Source: Mytilus galloprovincialis
Lineage: Eukaryota > Mollusca > Bivalvia > Mytilida > Mytilidae
NCBI RefSeq assembly: GCF_965363235.1
Contig: NC_134838.1
Location: forward strand, 3,353,001 to 3,417,000
Length of the DNA stretch: 64,000 nucleotides
Direction of reading: 5' to 3'
Part shown: in pieces, positions 35,461 through 50,400 of the stretch
Layout: the number at the start of each line of letters is the position of its first letter
Position numbering within the stretch: the stretch's first letter is position 1
Translations under genes and position numbers: made by a program
The notes under the pieces: generated by a model
Told to the model about the DNA's origin: nothing
The model's input: only the letters and a program-made list of their open reading frames with translations
The model's database searches: none

Positions 35461-38400
35461 CTGTAATAAAAAATAAAGATTGTGTTATGGATAAAATTTT
35501 TATTGATAAGAATAATTATTTTTCAACATATATAAGAGTTGAATTTTTGGTCAGGAATGTAATGACTTCAGATATTCTACGAGGACATCATTTCTGAAAT
35601 TCTTTGCAGAGTGTACCAAGGTATATTATTTCTTTATGATTGAAAACAAAAAAAAACTTTCTTTCTAAACCTTCTGCATTAAAAGATTTTTGACCAAGAA
35701 CTACATTTTGATTAAAATACACTTGTAAAGATGGTAAAAATATTACTTTTAGGCTATAGTTATTTTATTTTTAGTTTTACGAATCCGGCGACCCTAACTT
35801 TTGCCGAATTGGAAAAAAAATAAAATTGGAAAACAACAATTTTTTTTAAAAAAAATTTCCGCCCGCCGCAGTGCTTTGCTGTAAAAAAAAAAAATAATTT
35901 GGTTTTTAGTTGTATTTTTCGATCCGACTCTGTACAGCGTTTGAAAAAATAGGAATTTACGCTGAGCGATCGATGTTAGAAAGGACTTGAATGTTTTTGG
36001 CCACCATGGCGCGGTGGTTCCGTATATAGTTGTTTTTTTTATTTTGATCTTGTGGTAATCAAGAACAAATTTGTAAAAGGGGAGTCTGATACATCTATTG
36101 GCCAAATGTGTATCAAGACAAAGTCATTGTCAGGGAATCCTTGTCCTGTGAAAGTCTGATGGAGGTGACTTAGTTATTATGCAGGTATGTAGTTTTAAAT
36201 TGGAATTTCATCAAGATGAAAAGCAATTCTTAAATATGAAAGTATGCAACATTTGTGTGTTGGTGAAATATAAATATATTAAAAATGTACAAGGCATAAA
36301 AAGTGGTATGATATGATTGAATCACTGGCATGAATGAAACAATTTCTGAGATTTTTTTCATCTTTTATTTTAAATAGGTATCACACAGGTTTTCAATGAT
36401 GTTTGCTTTTTTGTGGGGACTTTGAAGACATTGCAAACAATCCTGAAATAGTTCAGCTCAAGGAAGACTTCAGTATTGTGCGGCCCATATGCGAAGGATG
36501 CATTGGAAGAGAATGAAACCTGCGACCAGAAATGCCAAAAAAGTTCAAAAGTTCAAAAAATGAACATCGAACTGTCATTGTCTGACATGTCTGTTGTATT
36601 GTAAAAAAAAAATAAAAAAAGTATTTATACTTGAATTAAAATTTGTTTTAATTCCAGATGAAGCACATAGATACTGACATATTAAAGAGTATTAAATCAA
36701 TCCGTGGTCACAGCACAAGCGCATGTCATTATTTGTGAAGTTCTGCAGTTTTTTTTTGGAAGGTCTTTTGTTTGGAAGTTTTTTTTTTTCTTCCTCCTAC
36801 CCATTCTTTTCTTAATAGGTGTCCGTAAAACGAAATAAAAAAAAAAGAAAATCTTGAATTTTTTTTTTTTTTTTTTTTTTTCGTCCTCCTACCCATTGGT
36901 TTTGTAAGAAAATTTCGTAAAACTAAAAATTTAATAACTATGGCTTTAGCAAGACATGAAATTTCTTCACAAGAAAACAAAAGCATATAAAGGTGACCTT
37001 TTATAATATTGTATATAACTCATTGAAGCTTAAGGACACATGTGTTCATGAATTTATAATTTATCTGAAACAAGACTTTTCTAATCAAATGCCATAGTAA
37101 TGAAACAAATACTGGACACAAGGATCCCCCTGAAAGTCAGAACCTAGGAATGAATCAAATACTGGACACAGGGATCCCCCTGGAAGTCAGAACCTAGGGA
37201 TGAAACAAATACTGGACACAGGGATCCCCCTGGAAGTCAGAACCTAGGGATGAATCAAATACTGGACACAAGGATCCCCCTGGAAGTTAGAACCTAGGGA
37301 TGAAACAAATACTGGACACAGGGATCCCCCTGGAAGTCAGAACCTAGGGATGAAACAAATACTGGACACAGGGATCCCCCTGGAAGTCAGAACCTAGGGA
37401 TGAATCAAATACTGGACACAGGGATCCCCCTTGAAGTCAGAACCTAGGGATGAAACAAATACTGGACACAAGGATCCCCCTGGAAGTCAGAACCTAGGGA
37501 TGAAACAAATACTGGACACAAGGATCCCCCTGGAAGTCAGAACCTAGGGATGAATCAAATACTGGACACAGGGATCCCCCTGGAAGTCAGAACCTAGGGA
37601 TGAATCAAATACTGGACACAAGGATCCCCCTGAAAGTCAGAACCTAGGAATGAATCAAATACTGGACACAAGGATCCCCCTGAAAGTCAGAACCTAGGGA
37701 TGAAACAAATACTGAACACAAGGATCCCCCTGGAAGTCAGAACCTAGGCATGAAACAAATACTGAACACCCCTGGAAGTCAGAACCTAGGGATGAATCAA
37801 ATACTGGACACAAGGATCCCACCTGGAAGTCAGAATCAGTACAATATACATACATGTTGAGTGAATTCTGTATTTTCATTCAATTTCAAATATTTTGTAA
37901 GCTCTTCCACATCTGTCTTTTCTTCTGGTAAGATATCTTGATCTGTATATAAAAGGATAAAATTAAAGTTTGTACTATCATTCTCATACTTATAAATTCA
38001 AAATATTTGCAATAACAATTACATTTCCTCTAAAATGTTTATAATGTTATGGTGAAGTCTTTAATTGCGCAATAAACAATCATAACATGCATAAAAAGAG
38101 ATAAACGTTACACCTACAAACATCACAATAGGTTGTAATAAAATGATCTTACACCTACAAACATCACAATAGGTTGTAATAAAAAGAGATAAATGTTACA
38201 CCTACAAACATCACAATAGGTTGTAATAAAATGATCATACACCTACAAACATCACAATAGGTTGTAATAAATGTTACACCTACAAACATCACAATAGGTT
38301 GTAATAAAATGTTACACCTACAAACATCACAATAGGTTGTAATAAAATGATCATACACCTACAAACATTACAAACATCACAATAGGTTGTAATAAATGTT

Positions 38401-41400
38401 ACACCTACAAACATCACAATAGGTTGTAATAAAATGTTACACCTACAAACATCACAATAGGTTGTAATAAAATGATCATACACCTACAAACATCACAATA
38501 GGTTGTAATAAAATGATCATACACCTACAAACATCACAATAGGTTGTAATAAAATGTTACACCTACAAACATCACAATAGGTTGTAATAAAATGTTACAC
38601 CTACAAACATCACAATAGGTTGTAATAAAAAGAGATATATGTTACACCTACAAACATCACAATAGGTTGTAATAAAAAGAGCATACACCTACAAACATCA
38701 CAATAGGTTGTAATAAAATGTTACACCTACAAACATCACAATAGGTTGTAATAAAAAGAGATATATGTTACACCTACAAACATCACAATAGGTTGTAATA
38801 AAAAGATATAAATGTTACACCTACAAACATCCCAATAGGTTGTAATAAAAAGAGATAAATGTTACACCTACAAACATCACAATAGGTTGTAATAAAATGT
38901 TACACCTACAAACATCACAATAGGTTGTAATAAAAAGAGATATATGTTACACCTACAAACATCACAATAGGTTGTAATAAAAAGATATAAATGTTACACC
39001 TACAAACATCCCAATAGGTTGTAATAAAAAGAGATAAATGTTACACCTACAAACATCACAATAGGTTGTAATAAAATGATCTTACACCTACAAACATCAC
39101 AATAGGTTGTAATAAAATGATCATACACCTACAAACATCACAATAGGTTGTAATAAAATGTTACACCTACAAACATCACAATAGGTTGTAATAAAATGAT
39201 CATACACCTACAAACATCACAATAGGTTGTAATAAAATGATCACACCTACAAACATCACAATAGGTTGTAATAAAATGATCATACACCTACAAACATCAC
39301 AATAGGTTGTAATAAAATGATCACACCTACAAACATCACAATAGATTGTAATAAAAAGAGATAAATGTTACACCTACAAACATCACAATAGGTTGTAATA
39401 AAAAGAGATAAATGTTACACCTACAAACATCACAATAGGTTGTAATAAAATGATCATACACCTACAAACATCACAATAGGTTGTAATAAAATGTTACACC
39501 TACAAACATCACAATAGGTTGTAATAAAATGATCATACACCTACAAACATCACAATAGGTTGTAATAAAATGATCACACCTACAAACATCACAATAGGTT
39601 GTAATAAAATGATCATACACCTACAAACATCACAATAGGTTGTAATAAAATGTTACACCTACAAACATCACAATAGGTTGTAATAAAATGATCATACACC
39701 TACAAACATCACAATAGGTTGTAATAAAATGATCACACCTACAAACATCACAATAGGTTGTAATAAAATGATCACACCTACAAACATCACAATAGATTGT
39801 AATAAAAAGAGATAAATGTTACACCTACAAACATCACAATAGGTTGTAATAAAAAGAGATAAATGTTACACCTACAAACATCACAATAGGTTGTAATAAA
39901 ATGTTACACCTACAAACATCACAATAAGTTGTAACAAGAGATAAATGTTACACCTACAAACATCACAATAGGTTGTAATAAAATTCGTAAGGGTTCCATG
40001 GAACCCAGTGTCTCGCCTACTTTTGCTGTTAATCGCAGACTCAACAAAAATGAGGAAAAACATCAATAAAAATTTCCCTCTCGATACTGTCTTTTGATTG
40101 AAATAAGCTTCCAAGTTTGGTAAAAAATCCAGAATAGTTTATGAATCTAATAAATGTTTTATAAACTTTAACTGCAGACTGTATGTAATGTTAACTGGAA
40201 GAAAAACTAAGTTCATTTATAAGTAAAATACGGAAAAAGTTAATTTTTTTTTTACAAAATTTACTTCTGAATAATATCTTATGATCAGAAACAAGCTTTT
40301 GTCTAAGTTTGGTAGAAATCCAGGATAGTTTAAGAACATTATAAAAATTTTAAAAACTTAAACCACAGAGTGAATGTTTTGTTTCTGGCAAAAAAAACTA
40401 AGTCCATTTATAAGTAAAATACGGAAAAGTGGAAATTTATTTTTACAAAATTTTCTTCTTGATACTATCTTATGATCATAAACAAGCTTCTGTCCAAGTT
40501 TGGTACAAATCAAGGATAGTTTATGAAAGTTATTAAAATTTTAAAAACTTTAACCACAGAGTGAATGTAATGTTTCCTGGCAGAAAAACTAAGTCCATTT
40601 ATAAGTAAAATACGGAAAAAATGGAATTTTATTTTTACAAAATTTACTTCTGGATACTTTCTTATGATCATAAACAAGCTTCTGTCCAAGTTTGGTAGAA
40701 ATTCAGTATAGTTTAAGAAAGTTATTAAAATTTCAAAAACTTTAACCACAGAGTGAATATTTGTGGACGCCGCCGCCGCCGACGGAATGTAGGATCGCTT
40801 AGTCTCGCTTTTTCGACTAAAGTCGAAGGCTCGACAAAAATGATCATAACTGTTACACCTACAAATATCACAATAGGTTGTAATAGAAAGAGATAAATGT
40901 TACACCTACAAACATCACAATAGGTTGTAATAAAAAGAGATAAATGTTACACCTACAAACATCACAATAGGTTGTAATAAAAAGAGATAAATGTTACACC
41001 TACAAACATCACAATAGGTTGTAATAACATGTTACACCTACAAACATAACAATATGTTGTAATAAAATGATCATAACTGTTATGCAAACAAACATTTGTA
41101 CTGATGTTTTTTTTATTTCAAAATTTTGCTTTTTGAAAGAATGTTTAGGTTTATTTCAATCTTAATCTATTGGCTCAGCATAAGAATAACTACCCAAGAT
41201 TGAGTTTTGTATATTGTTGTTACCCTATAATATAGCATGTTCCGACTTAGGATGGTCAAAGCAGGGTATCTTCATGTCTCATCAATATGTTTTAGTTCTG
41301 AATATGGTTTTAGATTTTGCTGGACATTAAGCAGCTGTCAATCAATCAATCAACCCTATTGTGAATTCATTATTACTCGTTGCAAATAAATTTTTCTTGA

Positions 41401-44400
41401 GTTTCATGGATACAGGTCAACCACAATTATAAATGTTCAAGAACTTGCCTTAATTGATACAGGCTCCTGTATAGACTGTCACCAAAATCAAGTACCCAGG
41501 AAAAGTTTTCTTCAATCCACAAAAAAACAAGGAAAAACTAGACGAATCCACAGTATTTCAAAAGATTCCTTATCTACATCAGTATATATAAAAATAAGAA
41601 GATTTGGTGTGGCTTTTTATAGGTTACAATATGGGTATTGTTCCTGAATGAAGGCTATGATCAACAAGTGATCTATAACTGCTCTGAGGATAATTCCTGC
41701 CATTGCCATTCATACCTTATCTTTATATTGAGACAGATATTATTAGTTTAATTGAGAATGCCTATAAAAAAGACCTAACTTACCATTTTTGGTATCTGAT
41801 GATAATTTTCCTACAAGGTATTCTAGAGATTGTACTTTAAATCCAGGATCTGATATCAGGTATCTCAGTACTGACTGTTTGCTGAAATAAGTAAACTTTA
41901 TTAATATACTGTAACCAATAAGATCAGGCTAACCTGCACCTGTTCCTAAACAAGAAGACCTGTCTTAAATGTAACTACTCTTTGGCAAACTGTTAAATAA
42001 GTGGGCACAACAAGTAGTTTGTTTGTACAATTTCACAAAATCAAAAAAAAATACCACCAAGCAGTGCGCAAGAAGTTAGATTAGTATTTAATTTGAATAT
42101 AATGCCAACAGATCAACATCTTTCCATACAAATATTTAAGGAATGACTGTAATATTTTTTCTGTCTATGAAGAAATAACATAAAAAAATTGGTGCACACT
42201 GAATAACGCACGTAGCGGGTTATTTAACAGTGTGCACCACATTTTTTATGTTATTTCGAATAGACAGAAAAAATATTACAGTCATTTCTTATAATTTAAT
42301 TCTAAATTCCATTTTAAACCGTAGAAAACCATGAAAAAATGTTGATGACGTCACGGTCACATGACTAAATTATGTCTATGGGCTCATAACAAAATAACGT
42401 CAGCCAATCAGAAGACGCGTTACATCCCAAATTAAATTATTCAGTAATGTTTTATAAAATTTCTTTAATAATGTAAATAAAATTGAGAATGGAAATGAGG
42501 AATGTGTCAAAGCAACAACAAACCGACCATTAATGTAATAAGAATCTTATCACCCTGAGGCATCCTTCAGCTGGCCCCTAAACAAATATGCATACTAGTT
42601 CAGTGATAACGGATGTCATACTAAACTCTGAATTATACACAAGAAACTAAAATTAAAAATCATACCAGACTAACAAAGGCCAGAGGCTCCTAACTTGGGA
42701 CAGGCGCAAAATTGCTGCGGGGTTAAACATGTTTTTTGAGATCTCAACCCTCCCCCTATAACTCTATTTTTATGTTTTTCTAAACAAATAAATTACAAGT
42801 ATGACAATGAAACAATACCTTTCAGAACTGGATTTAATGACTAACTGTATAAGTATACCAATCATTGCTCCAGCTATAGGGAAGTAGGAAACATTTGGCA
42901 GTCCTGTAATTAAAAAATCCATAATATTTTTGTAATGATTCAAAAGAATTCTTTTGGTTTATGCATATATAAGTCAAAATTAATGCAGATTTTATAATAT
43001 ATTCAAAATAAAACATTTGAAAGATAAACTGTAAAAAATTATTGTCAATGACTCTGACCATTAACTGTTGAATTGATGACAAACAATCAAAAGAAATGTT
43101 GTATGTCATTTTACATCTTATATTATCAATACTATAAAAAGTCCCTTCTATAAATAGGTAATAAAACCTTTTACACAGAGTTTATTGGACCCATATCAAC
43201 TTTTAATCTGATCCTGATCCTACCTTGAATAAATAATGAAACAACACCTTCAAATATTCCATTCCTAGCTGTTATTCTGTTTAATATTTGACATAACACC
43301 TGTAAAAATATACCATAACTTTAAACAAATTCCACAGACCAAATGGTTTTTTTAATCAAATAGACTAATTTAACATGAAAAACAATTCTAAAATGGATAA
43401 GGATAGCCTCATACTCAAAACTGAGCAACTTACTACATATTAAAACAATGGTTTATATTTTTATATAAAACAGGTAGTATTAATACAATGAATAATGGAA
43501 CCTTTATATGCACCAAGTGTGATAGTTCTTAATAGAATGTGTGTCTTCTACGTAAGAAGCACCATGTTTGTGTCGCCAAATTATAAAGGCAGAACTATCC
43601 ATATTTTCAAAACAACAAGGATGAAAGACAAAAAACATAACTTTTGTCGCTAGCAACTGCTGACAGTTTTCAGTTGACGTTTTTAAAAATTATGTTAATA
43701 AAAAAAAAAAGAGTGTGATTAGAGAATTTGACAAAAATTCTTCTCTTATTTGTTTTTGTTTTTTTGTTATTATTATAACTAAGAAAAGCAGCACTCCAGC
43801 CCCTATAAGATAACTATAAAAGAAATGACAATGCAAAAAAAAATATGTTTATTCATAGGTAACAACTTTAAAGAGCCCATATACTTAAGCCCATTTATTT
43901 GATTCGAGTACAGGCTGGAACCATAACCTTTAACCCAATAATACCTCAAACCACATGACATTAATCAATACACCAACTTTAACAGTAACAATTAGTATAA
44001 GATTGGTACATACTTGTATTAGTCTTTTCAGGAGAAGTTCTGATGATGACAAGGCAGGGTCTAAGAAAACTTCAGGCACTTTGGTGACAATCATTTCTAT
44101 AATTCTCATCAAACATACAGCTATTTCAAAACAGGTAGCACAAATCTTTAGCTGTCTACTTTCCAGTATAACTAACTCGGGAGATGTCACTTTCTGTTGA
44201 ATCTGAAAAACAGAATGTTCATTTTGTATTATGTTCAAACAGAGGTCAATAACAATGACTTGAGCAATAAAGAATATTAAAATCTTTAATATTATTATAG
44301 CTGCACTATTTTAGATAAAACTTATTCATTTGTAAATTCAGTTTTTGGGATATTTTTGGGAGGATAATAAAAACCAGATGCTCCACAGGGCACAGCTTGA

Positions 44401-47400
44401 AAGTTTGGATTGTGATTAAATAGTTTACACAGAATAGGTTTCTGACACAGAATGAATGTGGTCTAAGAACTTAAAAAATTTAAATTGGACATTTACCAGT
44501 CCTATTATGGTCCAATATCCAAAATCTAAATACATGGTTACAATGTATATTCAGCATATCAAAGAACCCAAAGAATTCAACTTTTGATGAAATCAAATAA
44601 AGTTCAATTTTGGACCCTTTAGAACTCAATGTGGACCAATTTAATAAAGGAGCCCAAATATCAAAAATCTAAATACATGGCTAGATTTAGCATATCAAAG
44701 AACCCCAAGAATCAAATTTTTGTTATAATCAAACTTAGTTTAATTTTGGACCCTTTGGACATCAAAGTTTAATTTTGGACCCTTTGGACCTTAATGCAGA
44801 CCAATTTAAAAACGGGACAAAAAATTAAGAATCTAAATACAAGGTTATATCAAAGAACACCAATAATTTAATTTTGGATGAAATCAAACAAAGTTTAATT
44901 CCAAAACTACCAAAATCAATCCCAACCTAATTTTGTGGTCATAAACCCTGTGTTTAAATTTCATAGATTTCTATTTACTTATACTAAAGTTATGGTGCAA
45001 AAACCATGAAAAATGCTTAATTGTGTCCCTTTTTGGCCCCTAATTCCTAAACTGTTGGGACCAAAACCCCCAAAATCAATCCCAACCTATCTTTAGTGGT
45101 CATTAACCTTGTGTTATAATTTTATTGATTTCTATTTACTAATACTAAAGTTATTATCCGGAAATCATCGGACTTCCGACGACGCAGACGACAATGATAC
45201 CAATATGCAACAATTTTTTTTATAATTTTTGCGGTCGTATAAAAAGATAAACTTAAAAACTACTTGATTGTATTTCATGTGTTATTGTTTGATGTCTTGA
45301 TAGGTTAAAATTTTACGCAATAAATGTTGCAAAATTGTTACAAAATATAAACAACTTTGTCCTCAATCCTTTAAGTGATCTGATTATATTTTTTCTCCAA
45401 CAATACTTGACAAAGACCCTTTAAGTCAAAATATTAGACGGTTATTTTCTTTTGTTGTTTTGGGCGTTTTTAGTTGTAGTTTTATTTTTTTTTTGTTGAC
45501 CTTTCCTATTTAGCTGCTGTATTTGTGAGAATTCCTTAAGTTGTCTTACTTCCTGCATCAGACCTATAAACTCCGAGAATGACCAGTTCAGTTGATTCAG
45601 TATCATATCTAGAAACTTTGTGGATCTTTCACCATCTTGAAGTAACAGTTTTCTTATCAATTCTTGGAACACATATGATGGCAGTGGTTCTGTAACCAGA
45701 ATAAATAATTATTGAAGTAAACATTTGACAAGTGTCTACATTCGAAAAATATTCAACTAAGGTTTATCAATTGATTAAAAATCCTATTCTGCCATTTGTA
45801 TATCACATAACTGATAGTTTATGGAGTGTTCAATGCAAATACAAAAGTTTTTACAGAGACGCATGTATACATGTGCACAGCTTGTCTCACTTGTAATAAT
45901 ATTAATAAAATTTGCAAGGGTTCTGCGGAACCAAGTGTCTCACCTACTTTTGCTGTTAATCACACACTCAACAAAAATGATGAAAGAAATCAATAAAAAT
46001 GTTCTTCTTGATACTATCTTTTGATTGTAAGAAGCTTCTGTCCAAGTTTGGTAAAAATCCAGGATAGTTTAAGGATCTTAAGAATGTTTTAAAAACTTTA
46101 ACTGCAGACTTTATGTAATGTTAACTGGAAGAAAAACTAAGTCCATTTATAAGTAAAATACGGGAAACATGGGATTTTTTTTTTTTGATACTATCTTATG
46201 ATTAGAAACATACTTCTGTCCAAGTTTGGTACAAATCCAGGATAGTTTAAGAAAGTTATCAAAATTTTAAAAACTTTAACCACAAAGTGAATGTAATGTT
46301 TAATGGCAGAAAAACTAAGTCCAATTTATAAGTAAAATACAGAAAAATTGGAATTTTATTTTTACAAAATTTACTTCTGGATACTATCTTATGATCATAA
46401 ACAAGCTTCTGTCCAAGTTTGGCACAAATCCAGGATAGTTCAAGAAAGTTATTAAAATTTCAAAAACTTTAACCATAGAGTGAATATTTGTGGCCGCCGA
46501 CGCCGCCACTACCGACGACGGAATGTAGGATCACTATGTCTCGCTTTTTCGTCTAAGTCGAAGGCTCAACAATAACGAATGGTGATATATTTTACCTATT
46601 TATACATGTAGAAAAATTAAATCAAACTGATATCCACCACATTCTAAAGTGTAATTTGTGAGAAGAAATGATATAACAAATCTATAGTATTTACTTTGTA
46701 GACTGGCAAATCCAAACTGGGCTGTCTGAACTTTAGAAGGCACCAAGTGAGGTAAATGTGTAAATCTGAACCTAAAGCCACATCCCTGTAACATAACAAA
46801 TAGTTTATAAAGATTCATCTGAACCTATAACACTGTTAGAAAAATGCATAGAGAATCCTTATAAATCAATTAAATTGAATGTCAGAACAAAATCTAACAA
46901 TAAAGTTATGTCCATGAAATTTCAATGAACATTTATGTGATTTACAACTGTATGATTGTATGGAATGTTTTTATTTCTCTGATCAAACAGATGCTACATT
47001 AATCACAATAATATAATAACATATTTGTACTGACCTTCCATATTCTGACTAGAATCCAATTTGTCTGTGACAGAGATCTGTTCTCATGGGGAGTAATTAA
47101 AGCCTCTATCATTTCTTTGGTTCTGAAATATATATTGATTGATGAGAGCTGGTGGATTGTGATTCTTATGTGTTACCTGTACAATTTCATGGCAGAGAAA
47201 AAAAATCAAAAATATGCATTCATAGGTTACAATTCACTGCTCTCTTTATCAATAATCTTTTTGTTGTGTATTTCCATGTTCATAGATGAGTACTGGTTTC
47301 ACACTGTCATATTATTATAACTGGTGAACCGTGATATTGGGCTAAAACCCTAATCTGGCATATAATTTAAACAAATCTTAATATAAGGAACATATGATAA

Positions 47401-50400
47401 GATAAGATAACTTTATTAGCACTAACGCATTGGCAATAAATGGTTATGGCAACAAATTAAAGACAAACTACAATAACATATATACAATGAAGGAGTGACA
47501 GTGGATATTTATGAGAGAAATATATAAAAATAAAAAGACAGGCATATACATTATTACAGAAATCAATTACCTTTTAATAATGAGTTTCTCACCAACAAGC
47601 ATTCTTTCAAATAGTTGACAACAATTTTTAATATTGTTGGGGAATTACTATTTAGAATTGATATAAGCAAGTTATATGATAAAGAAGGTAATTTGTTGTT
47701 CAATAGAACATTATTTAATTTTTTAATGAGGTTATCTCTCACATAGTTATAGGAGGAACATTTAAAAAGAATGTGTAGTTCATCTTCAATGTCTCCATTG
47801 TTGCAGCAAAGACATACCCTACTCTGCTTTGGTATTTTTAGATATCGACCTCTTTCAATAGATAAAGTATGAGCACTTAACCTCAATCTACATAATGTTG
47901 ATCTATCACATTTGGATTTGCATTGATCAACATAAGAGGGGCTTCTATTTGGTTTATATAGTTTATTAAAAAAGTTTAATTTTTTATTTTGATTGATGTC
48001 AGTCTCTTGCTTCTGGAAGGTTATATCGTTGATTCTCTCTTGAGTGGGTTTTAAATACATTTTAATATCAATAGGATTTAGATCAATGAAATGAAATCCA
48101 AGTCTTGAAATAAGATTTTTCATATTTATTATCCAAGAGTTATTTTTTTCAGTTGCTTTATATATTTTTAGGGCAAGTGAATTATTTGACTCAAGTATAT
48201 GAAGCCAATATTTTATTGCTGAAAATTCTATTCTGGTATATAAAGGCAATTTATTCAGCTCGGCTTAACATGCAGCATTTGATGCTTTACAATGTATTCC
48301 TAATAAATTAATACTGTAAGTGTTCAAAGGAATCTGAATCCCTGTGTTGTTTGCCCCAGACTTCACTACCGTATAGAGCAATAGGCACAACTAGGGAGTC
48401 AAATAATATGTCCTCAACTACCTGGCAAACCATTAAACCATTTTTATCTGATACGAACCAGAAAACATAATGCATCCTACTATTGTAGGTGGGGCATAAA
48501 AAAAAGTGACACCTAAAGTTTGTTGAAAGGAGTGACTGTGGACCCCAACATTTTACAGATTAAGGGGAAATGTGGTAAAAAACAACTAAAGCTTTTGCCA
48601 AACCAGAATTGAAGCATAGAATAGTTTAAATACAACAATGTAGTTGCTTTATTAAGCAAAACTTCAAAGATGAAACAAAATTAATGTACTATTTATTTTT
48701 ATAAACATGGTACTGTTTATATATGTACAAATGTATACCATGTACATGTAGGAGCTTTTTTCTTTTTCAAATATATATCTGAAAGCCTAGAGATCATTAG
48801 ATGTATTACTTTATGTGTATCAACCTCTTCAAATAAAGCATTTTCGTTGTTTTGATCAGGTCAAGGTGATCAATTTCAGAATGTACAATACTTGAAACTT
48901 ACTTTTCTTCTGGAAGGCTTTCTAGAACTTTGAGAGACTCTGGATAACATATAAAGCATGCTAAGGCCTGTACCACTTCTTCTCTAACATCTATAAAACA
49001 TAAAATTACGATACAAATCTAAGTTATACAAGGAATAACAAATACTGGAACCAATGAACCAGAAGCAATTACAATATACATTTCTAGTTCACTACATTGT
49101 TCACAAAATACAAGTTTGGTTGAATTACATTCAAATATCATAAATATTTGGATTTTTGACATGTGGGTTTCCTTTTTTAAATCTCTAGCTTCAAATCTGA
49201 TAAAAATTGGCAATAACTACTCTTGTAGAATATCAATCTTTCACAAATTAAAAAGCAGGGCTGTTTCCACCGTGTATCATCAGTACAGCAGATATAGGTA
49301 CTGATCGATTTTGAGCTCACACAGTAATGAAAATCTTTGTTTTGTTCACATAATATCAATGATTACCTCAATCTAAACATAATTGTTGTTTTAAGAAATG
49401 ATTTGGTCGTAGATTGATGATAAGAGATGTCTCATTTTTTTCCCAAAACAAGAACAATTACTAAAAACATGTGCAAATACTTGTCAAAGAAGTTGGCACT
49501 CATCTCATCCGATATAATTCTATATTCATTACTTATAGAAGGCCACTGTGCTTGTGTAATAAGTAAAGTTGTATCAATAATTGGCATTGAAATCTTTCAT
49601 GCATATGTTTTTTTCAATATTTTATTCCGAAAAGAAGCGTTGTGTACGGTGTTAAGCTGACCACATAAATCCTTCTGTACGGTGCATAATTAAGTTGCTG
49701 TACACCGTACACAAAAACAAAATTAGTTTCATACTTGTTTATTACCCAAAATGTTTCAAGGAATGAGTAATCACAGGTAGGTTTATGATTGGTAACTATT
49801 ACTTTTGCCCTGTATTAGCTTTCTTTCAGGTAAAACATGTAAATGTCTCGACAATTGTATCGAAATTGAAAGTTGGTGTTGACATTCACAACCATTTGCG
49901 CATTTACAAGTTAATTGTTCTTATTAGAATATAAAAGTTGTCTTATAAATAGAAAAAAATCGATGCGAAAATTATTTTGGAGCAGGAATTTCAGATGTTG
50001 AGAAATGTACACTGAATGTTGATAAAACAAAACAAAGATTTTCGTTACCATGTCAGTTCAAGATCGATCATGCCCGCTTGGTTAGTACCTATCTCCGCTG
50101 TACGATGATACAAGGTGGTTCCATAAAAATTTACTTGGGAGACAGGGAAGGTAATTTGAAATCTCAACTATGGATTGGTGTAGAATTCAATGAAAATGTG
50201 AGTGATTTGCAAAATTTGCCTCTTTAGGTGGGTACTCCATTTTTTAAAGTGCATTCCTTGGTACCAAGTATTTTTTCTTCATCAGATTATAACTGAAAAT
50301 TGCAAAACCCTGATAATCCCAAGCAAGCATGTCACACTGATAACACATCTCAGGTAAATAAATCTTACCTGGATTTAATATTCGATGATCAGAAAAATGT

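Noticed and set aside
36729-36986. 85-residue minus-strand frame rich in Lys and Phe
   Set aside because: Product of poly-T/poly-A runs in an intron.
38164-40114. Open frames with FITTYCDVCRC-type repeats
   Set aside because: Translation of the core/linker minisatellite; no start context, splicing or domain support.
37096-41072. CRISPR-like repeat/spacer look of the two minisatellites
   Set aside because: The linkers are a few recurring types and not unique spacers, there are no cas genes, and the setting is a eukaryotic intron.
45442-45549. C-terminal extension RQLKEFSQIQQLNRKG of the exon at 45550
   Set aside because: Lies beyond the GTAAGA donor. Using it breaks phase with the next exon and has no counterpart in vertebrate RNF123.
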